64,000 nucleotides of DNA. It comes from Ophiura sarsii (taxonomy: Eukaryota; Echinodermata; Ophiuroidea; Amphilepidida; Ophiuridae). Below, one piece after another: positions 52,001-61,000 of the stretch. How positions within the stretch are numbered: the first letter of the stretch is position 1; each line of letters starts with the position of its first letter. The position numbers were made by a program, and so were the translations under genes. The notes beneath the pieces are model-generated. The model was not told the DNA's origin. It was given only the letters and a program-made list of their open reading frames with translations, and searched no databases. The stretch spans positions 86,116,690-86,180,689 of the forward strand of contig CM069443.1 of the NCBI GenBank assembly GCA_035610835.1, given 5' to 3'.

Positions 52001-55000
52001 TTGTTTTAGATCATTTAACATCAACTTAACCATCCGTCAGCTATTTTGGAAAGTGATACAGAACCAAAATTGTCACAGAGGTGGGTCTTATATCTAAATG
52101 CAATAGCTTAGCAGTTTAGAACATACTTTTTGATGAATGTGATGCAATACAAACACTCTTATAAACTATTTCATACATTAACAAATTACAACGGCCATTT
52201 TGGCGACCATTTTGGATTAAAAGTATGTTATTATAAAGCAAAAATACTGGAAAGTAGTGGTCTAATACATAAATCCCATTGTTAAAACTATATTTTCATC
52301 GAACATGTTGATTGATATTATCCTATTTTTTGGAATTTGACAATTTTTGCAGCAATTTTGGGACCCATTTTGAAGCCCATTTTGGCAGCCATTGTGGATT
52401 TTAAGTATGTTAACAAAGCAAAGCTACTGGCTATGAGTTACTAGTGATATATTACATTGTCAAAGCTATATTTTAATCATACATTTTCGTTGATATTAGC
52501 GGCCATTTTATGGAATTTTGACCAATTTTGGACATCATTCTGGCGGCCATTTTGGATTTAAAGTATGTATATATCCCATTGTTAAAACTATACCCTGATT
52601 ATACATACTGGGTTGATATATGCCAATTTATGGAATTTTACCATTTTTGGCGGCCATCTTGGTGGCCATCTTGGATTTAGGTATGTTAAGAAAGCATACC
52701 AACATTATTGTTGGTAACATCTTCAAAATGTTTTAGGACCATGAAAGGAAGTTAAAAAAAATGGTTTGGGGGTATTTGGTCTTTGTTATAAGCACAAAGC
52801 ACAAAGAAAAGAAAATCACCTCGAGGGAAACTGTAGCAATTTCAAGTCGGTTAGGTAATATCTGAATTTTTAAATTTCCGCCAAATGTGATATTTGAACA
52901 TAGCAACAGATATCAATCTGGCTACACTGACCTATTTAAATCGTTTGGTTGATAGACCAATCATGAAGTCAGTCAGCAAAAATCTACCACCTTGCTGTAG
53001 GGTTCTGCCAAACTTTTGTCGTTGCTGCAATAAGTATATTAGAAGGATTTTCCCTTAACATGAGCAAAAACAAGATAGGCTTGTTACCATGGCAACAAAG
53101 GGTTGCTCAATTTTCGTATCTTTCACCTCCCAAACTTTAGGCAAAATCTAAGAGATGGCGTGTCCAAAGGTTTGTCAACCTAGCAAAAAAATCGCTCTTT
53201 TAAGATCGAACTTTTAAAAATCGGACCCTAAAATTATCTCATTTCCAAATGCGCACCCCCTTTTGTTGAGACACTTGGCGGCACGCGAATTTATTAACCG
53301 TAAACAACATTTGGCCAAACACTGTATACTTGTATTATCAGTCTCATCATGTAATGTATACGTCAAGGTATCAAATGTTGTTTACGGTAAATAATATCGC
53401 CGGGCGGCACACCCCTACCAATAATCGTTTTGGTGCATCTTATTCTTTGTAAGGAAAATGTGTCGCGTCTCGGTGGCAAATATGGAAAGTGTACCCCAGA
53501 TGATGCGGTTTGGCAAGATTTGCGAGACGGTGAAATGGTTACTATCAACAACAAACAGTTTGACGAACGGTATAACCGAAAGGTAGGCGTACTTTACTTG
53601 CTACTTCATGATACTTCCATTTTTCAATTGCTGTAGATGCTGAATGAGCATTATGCACTACCTTGGCATGTTAAGATTTTCAAAGGGCTATATTTAAGAG
53701 AATTTGAAATAAATCATTTACATATACTACTTGAATCATATATTTATATGAAACCAAGTTATACAATTGTATTATTTATTTTTGCAACAATTTAAATCGA
53801 AAATATCACTAGTTTAGCATTTCTTATGTATTTTATTGTTTCCTCACATTGCAGGAGAACGAATGAGTCCATTTTTTTAAAAATCAATGATGATTCAGTA
53901 TACAACTGAAAATAATAATAAGTTACATCAAATGAACACCAACGTCAAAATGCGGAAATTAGAAGAAGAAAAAAACAAGCATAACTCAAAAATGCAATGT
54001 CGCGTCACCATATGGCGTGGCATATATGTAAAGAACAGACATAGATCTAGCTAACTAAGAAGGCCGGTTTTTAAAATCATGCTCTAAATTTGAATTATAG
54101 CGCAAAATATCATGACAGCCAGGGTCAAATTTTACGAATATTTTGAAACTTCTCGACAAGGGCATCAATATAACATCAACCTGTCATCACTTGGGAACGT
54201 TGAGTATGGTAAATCGATCTCGAATTTCAGGGCCAACCACCCCCCCCCCCCCCAGCAACCCCCTTAACTTGTGCTTTTTGCAGAACTAAAAACAGATACT
54301 TACCTTATACTTATACCCCCACCCAAAATAAAATCATTGATAAAATGATGGTGGTTAGTCGATTCAAAGCATTTAATCCTTGTCCTCTGAAGGGTAGGTG
54401 GTAGTACGTTGTCGCCGCACTTATATTTTACCCAGCGCTAAGAAACTATAAAATGCTGTCAAAAGGCTCTAGGTAATCGTTGGGAAACATATTGCGCGCA
54501 TTAGGCCTATAGCAGACAAATACGATCCTACTAATTATGTAGGTATATATAGGGTTAGTCTTCAAAGTTTGAGAGGGCGGGGGCTGGGCCATTTATCTAA
54601 AAACAAAAATATATATAATCCAAGGCGCAATACAAACTAGAACAAAATATGGGACAAATAATGGCAGACATCATTTGAAACCACAGAATCGTGAAAGAAA
54701 AAAAATTCCCAATCCACGGGAATAATTACTTCCTGTATATTGATAAAGGTGCAATGAATATGGAGCTTGTCTGTAAAAACCGTGTTGATGTTTTGTTGTA
54801 GCGTTGCTTCCGAACGTGTCTTCACGTCAACATATACCAAAGATGCGGCTGTTCAGACACTATTCATATGAATGGACGACGTTGTCGGATTTTAAACACT
54901 ACCGAAGGTGAGTTATCCCCAGCCCTACTGCAAAAGTATGGCATTTTGGGATCCACCCGTTATTCATAAGGTTCATACAAAGTCAGTGTGGTCGGTAGTC

Positions 55001-58000
55001 ATAACGTGAATGTGCCTACATGTTTGAAATGTTGAGCGTGCGACATGCGTTGTGATCAATACGCCAAGAACGTCCAACTTCCCAACGAATTACATGTGGG
55101 CCTGTCAAACCATGGCGTATCACCTGAACGTATGCCGACGTATACACAAAATACTAAAATAGCTCAAAAATTGTCAGAGTCCAAGAACGTCCAACTTCCC
55201 AACGAATTGCACTATTTTTATCAATGCTAGATAGCTATTTTCAGCCGACGTACATCAAAGTATACCAACTTACGAGTAACGTACCTCTTACGTATGTCAG
55301 AGTATGTCAACGTATGTCTAACGTGCCGAACATACCGGGAACTTATGCAGAATGTATTAAGCACACGTTGAGTACGCCGAGACATTTCGAACAGTCATGC
55401 TCATTAATTTTTCGCGGGCTTCTAACAGCGTATCACAGCGTGCTCTTAACGTAAACGACGTATCCCCAACTTACCCCTAACTTAAATCAGCGTACACCAA
55501 CGTATACCAACGTATTTTTGATATATTCGCATACGTTGGCATACTTTCAGGCGATACGCCATGGTGTGACAGGCCCTTAAAGGCCCTGTCACACCATAGC
55601 GTATTGCCTGAACATGGCCTGAACGTTTGCTGACGTATTCAAAATATAGCTCGAAAATTGTCCAAGAACGTCCAACTTCTCAACGAATTGCGTAGGAAAA
55701 GTCGACATTGGTGATGGAATGGACGTATCCATAGCGAATCCATAGCGTATTAAACGTATACATAGCGTATGACTAACGTATTGATAGCGTATCACTAACT
55801 TATAACAAACTTGTAACAGCGTATCACAGCGTATGCGATCGGCGAGCGTATGACCAACGTATGCTTAACGTATTCGAAGCGTATGTCTGCCGTGTTCGAC
55901 GTATCCTCAGCGTATCCTCGGCGTACAACGAACACGTGACTTATGCCGCTGCAGAAATTGAGTTTCGTACACGGCGGACAAGTGTTGCCAGTTCAAGTAA
56001 ACGCAGCCTAGATGATAACTATTAAAATATCTAGAAGGGTAAATCTATAGGTCCAACCTATAACTTACGACAAGTAACGTACCTCTAACGTATGTCAGCG
56101 TATGTCAACGTATGTCTAACGTATGTCAGCGTTTGTAAACGTATGTCTGACGTACCACGAACCTATCGGGAACTTATGCAGAACGTAAGTTAAGCACACG
56201 TTGAGTACGTCGAGAAATTTTGAACATGCTCAATATTTTTTCGCGGGATCGACGTGTTCCAAATTTTCACAACGTATCACAGCGTGCTCTTAACGAAAAT
56301 GGCGTATCTCCAACTTACCCCTAACTTGTATCAGCGTACACCAACGTACGCCAACGTATTTTTCGATATTTCGCATACGTTGTCATACGTTCAGGCGATA
56401 CGCCATGGTGAGACAGGGCTACCGTACAGCTAGCGTATGTACCGTACAGCTAGCGAGCATTCGGCGTTTTGTGAACTTATGGAGGGTTTGAGTATATAAA
56501 TGGGTCCCTTGAGTATGTGAGATCGGCGCGGTATTTATACGTGCCACAGCGGCATAATAAGCCACGTGTTCGTTGTACGTCGAGGATACGCTGACGATAC
56601 GTCGAACACGGCAGACATACGCTACGAATACGTTAAGTATACGTTAAGCATACGTTAAGCATACGCTCGCATACGCTCGCATACGCTGTGATACGCTGTC
56701 ATAAGTATGTTATAACTTAGTGATACGCTATCAATACGTTAGCCATACGCTATGTATACGTTCAATACGCTATGGATACGTGACAGGGCCTTATACGATC
56801 GCCCGGCATAAGGTGAATACGTGAGAATACGTAGAAACTCGTTGGAAATACGTGAGGCATACGTTAGACATACGGCACATATACGTTATCAACTCGTTAT
56901 CACTACGTTGGCTGTACGTTTCCCCGTCAGCCTACGTTCATCAACGTATACCAACTTACGAGTAACGTACGAGTAACGTACCACTAACGTATGTCAGCGT
57001 ATGTTAACGTATATTTAACGTACCACAAACTTACCGGGAACTTATGCAGAATGTATTAAGCACACGTTGAGTACGTCGAGAAATTTTGAGCATGCTCAAT
57101 ATTTTTTCGCGGGCTCGACGTGGTCCAAATTGTCACAGCGTATCACAGCGTGCTCTTAACGTAAACGACGTATCCCCAACGTACCCCTAACTTATATCAG
57201 CGTACACCAACGTACACCAACGTATTTTTCGATATTTCGCATACGTTGGCATACGTTGAAGCGATACGTTATGGTGTGACAGGGCCTTAAGGTTCTTCTT
57301 ACATGTCTTAAGCGCCGTATGGCCTAACAGCTGACGAATAAGTAACCTATGGCCCTGTCACACCATGGCGTATGGCATGAAAGTATGCCGACGTATACCG
57401 ACGTATACCGACGTATACAAAACAGCTCGAAAATTGTCCAAGAACGTCCAACTTCCCAACGAATTGCATAGGAAAAGTCGACATCGGTGTTAGAATGGAC
57501 GTATCCCTTTATCTAATACATAGCGTATCCATATCGTATAGAACGTATACATAGCGTATGACTAACGTATTGATAGCGTATGACTAACGCATTGATAGCG
57601 TATCACTGACTTATTACAAACTTATGACAGCGTATCACAGCGTATGCGAGCGTATGCGAGCGTATGACCAACGTAGGCTTAACGTATTCGTAGCGTATGT
57701 CTGCCGTGTACGACGATCGTCAGTGTATAACGAACACGTGACCTATGCCGCTGGAGAACGACTGTCATGTACTCTTATCGTAGCCTATCATCCGCCATGC
57801 TCTCTGATGATGATGGGTTGATGATGGGTTGATGTGTTCAGCACGATAGACCATAAAGAAGTGAGGATGAGTTACTCAAGGGACCCATATATACTCACCC
57901 CCCCCCCCCCCCCCCCCCCTCCTCCCATAAGTTCCCTAAACGCCGAATGCTCGCTAGCTGTATAATACACACGCTATTAGCTGTAGAAACACGTTATGTA

Positions 58001-61000
58001 CGTTACACGATCGCCAGGCATGAGTTGTGCATGGGGTGGATACGTTAGAATACGTCGAGACTCGTTGGAGATACGTCAGGTATAGGTTTGACATACGGCA
58101 CATGTACGTTATCAACTCGTTATCACTACGTTGGCTGTACGTTTCCACGTCAGCCGACGTACATCAACGTATACCAACTTACGAGTAACGTACCTCAAAC
58201 GAATGTCAACGTATGTCTAATGTACTACGAACTCACGAGTTCGACGTGTTCCAAATTTTCACAGCATATCACAGCGTGTTCAACGTAAACATGGTAAACG
58301 ACGTATCCCAACATACCCCCTAACTTAAATCAGCGTACACCACCGTACACCAATGTATTTTCGATATTTCGCATACGTTGGCATACGTTCAGACAAAGAT
58401 CATTGGATTTCATAATCATGATAATGCTTGTCTTCTTTGTCATGTTTTACGTTTGATATCAGATCTGTGCCGTCAGTACATTCGCTATCTACATGATCAT
58501 AATCTGCTGGATTGTAACTGTGAACAAGCATGCAAGTAAGTAAGCGGCAGATATTTAAATTAGAAAATAAACATGAACGACGATGAAATCAGTATTTAGT
58601 TGACCATAAAGTAGTCATGAAAGTGATCCAACGTTACAATCAACATCTATAATTTATAGATTCATATGAGGAGTGACGTCATTTAGATGACGCAACAAAT
58701 TTTGAAGGATAAAAACAGGATAATGAACGATGAAATTGTGTGTGTGTTTTTTCATTTTGAAATCCCAAAATAATTAGAGGTTATCCATCTAGCCATGCAG
58801 AGAGGTCTACAATTGCAATTCGCGCCTGCTCTACACTGACGATCTTATTAAGCACAATTTAGTTTTCCTTACAAAAGTTTCTAACTAAAATCACAGATTA
58901 TCTCTATGATATTTCTGCCTTTACAGTGACAGATACTTTATCAAAACTGTATCTCAGTCGGTGTGGCCATCTGATATCTATCGGGTAAGTAAAAGCAAAC
59001 CGTTTACAAATCAGCGCATTCGGTACTTTTCTCAGAAGCTGGTTACTGAAATAAAAGTTGAATTGCACAGCAACCTAGCATTTACATCAGGCTTTTTCAC
59101 ATTGCATCCCAAGTCTTTATATCTAATTCTTTGCATGAACACAGTCGTTACTTTCTTCACCTAGCTCTGCTTATAGACACAGAGCTGTTACTTTCTTTAC
59201 CTAGCTCTGTTAATAGACACAGAGCTGTTACTTTCTTCACCTATAGCTCTGCTTATAGACACAGAGCTGTTTATTCCTCCACCTAGCTCTGCTAATAGAC
59301 ACAGAGTTGCTACTTTCTTTACCTAGCTCTGCTAATATACACAGAGCTGTTACTTTTACCTAGCTCTGCTGATAGAAACAGCTGTTAATTTCTTCACCTA
59401 GCTCTACTAATACACATACATCGGCCGAGTGCACCAATGACGGGTAGCTGAAGAATAGCGCTACCTCGCTAGTGACAGTAAACTATAGGTTAACACATTG
59501 CATATGCGCCAATTAATTTTGTAAGGGGACGATGCTGATTAATTTTCTTCGCTAGTTGCTATTCTGGTGTTACTCGCCAGTTATGCTCTAAGAATTACAT
59601 CGTTTGTAAAGTTATGCTACAGTTAGAGCACAACTACTAGGGAGGTAGCTTACCTCCCTATTAAGTTACCCGTCATTGGTGCACTCGGCCGATAGAGCTG
59701 CTAGTACTTTCTTCACATAGCTCTGCTAATAGAGACATAACTGTTACTTTCTTTACCTACCTCTGGTAAAAGACACAGAGCTGTTACTTTCTTTACCTAG
59801 CTCTACTAATTGACACAGACCTGTTACTTTCTTCATCAAGCCCCGCTATTAAACCTATAATAGATGTTACCTTCTTCACCTAGCCCTACTATGATACACA
59901 TAGCTGTTGCTTTCTTCTCCTAGCTCTGCATATTGACACAGAGCTGTTACTTTCTTTACCTAGCTCTGCTAATAGACACGAAGCTGATACTTTCTACACC
60001 TAGCTATGCTATTAGACCGTACTCTCTAAAATGTAAAACAATGACAATTTCACTCGGAACTGAGGGTGATTTCATTCTAACTCTATTCGCGCGGTAATTA
60101 TGCTTAATGACACTGTTAAAATGATCATATCGTAAAATCTAATTGGAAGACGTAGCACTTTATATTACAATTCAAAGCATTACATTTGACTGCAAGCATT
60201 CCCAACATGTCAAAAATGGGTACTAAGGGCACATAAACGAGGCTGATTTGTGCTTACTTTACGTGTAAGCCAATGGGACACTTAGTGCTGTGCTTCCCCC
60301 CTTATATTAACGACTTTTTAGAGTGAAATAAATATTATACTCGGGTATTCTAGATTCACAGAGTGATCCAAAATTACCGATCGATATCAGAACGAAATCA
60401 AGATCGTTCATAGAGAAGTGGTCTGCTAGCGCCTCGAAATTGCTCTTGAAACCTCACGTAAAGGGACGTAATACACTACTCACCCACCTGAGACCAATTT
60501 AAGTATTTCTATATTTGGCTATATGAAGAGCTTTGTTGCAAAAGGGCCATCAGACGACCCCCTCATGTTACTCATTTTGCATTAGTGACTTTGCATTGAC
60601 AAGTCCATGGAATTAATCAAATTATTGTATGGCTGTGTTCATAACTGTTTCTATGACTTGGATAAGTGCATCCATGCACGCCAATTGAGGCACCAACAAT
60701 ACAATCCACATTCCACATAATGAATAGCCATCCATTCAATAGTGCAAAATGAGTAACAGGTAGAAGTGGATGTAGGCAACACAGCTCTTCATATGTGCAT
60801 TGGTCTCAGTTCAATTTTCACATATTGCTTGGTGTCTATCGTATAAGTCTAACGTATAAGTCGCTTATACGCGTATGAGTCATATTAGTTTGGCAGAGTG
60901 GCCTTAGGGAAGAGGATGCGACTATAGGATATTATCCTCATGCCTTCTGCATGTTCAGCATTCTGTCATTGTTTGAATATAGATTTAAAGGATGAAAGTG

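Noticed and set aside
58463..58540. A hydrophobic frame ([18 protein letters not shown]) resembling a membrane helix
   Set aside because: It does not fit the splice phases from exon 22 to exon 24; the other frame gives conserved thumb cysteines.
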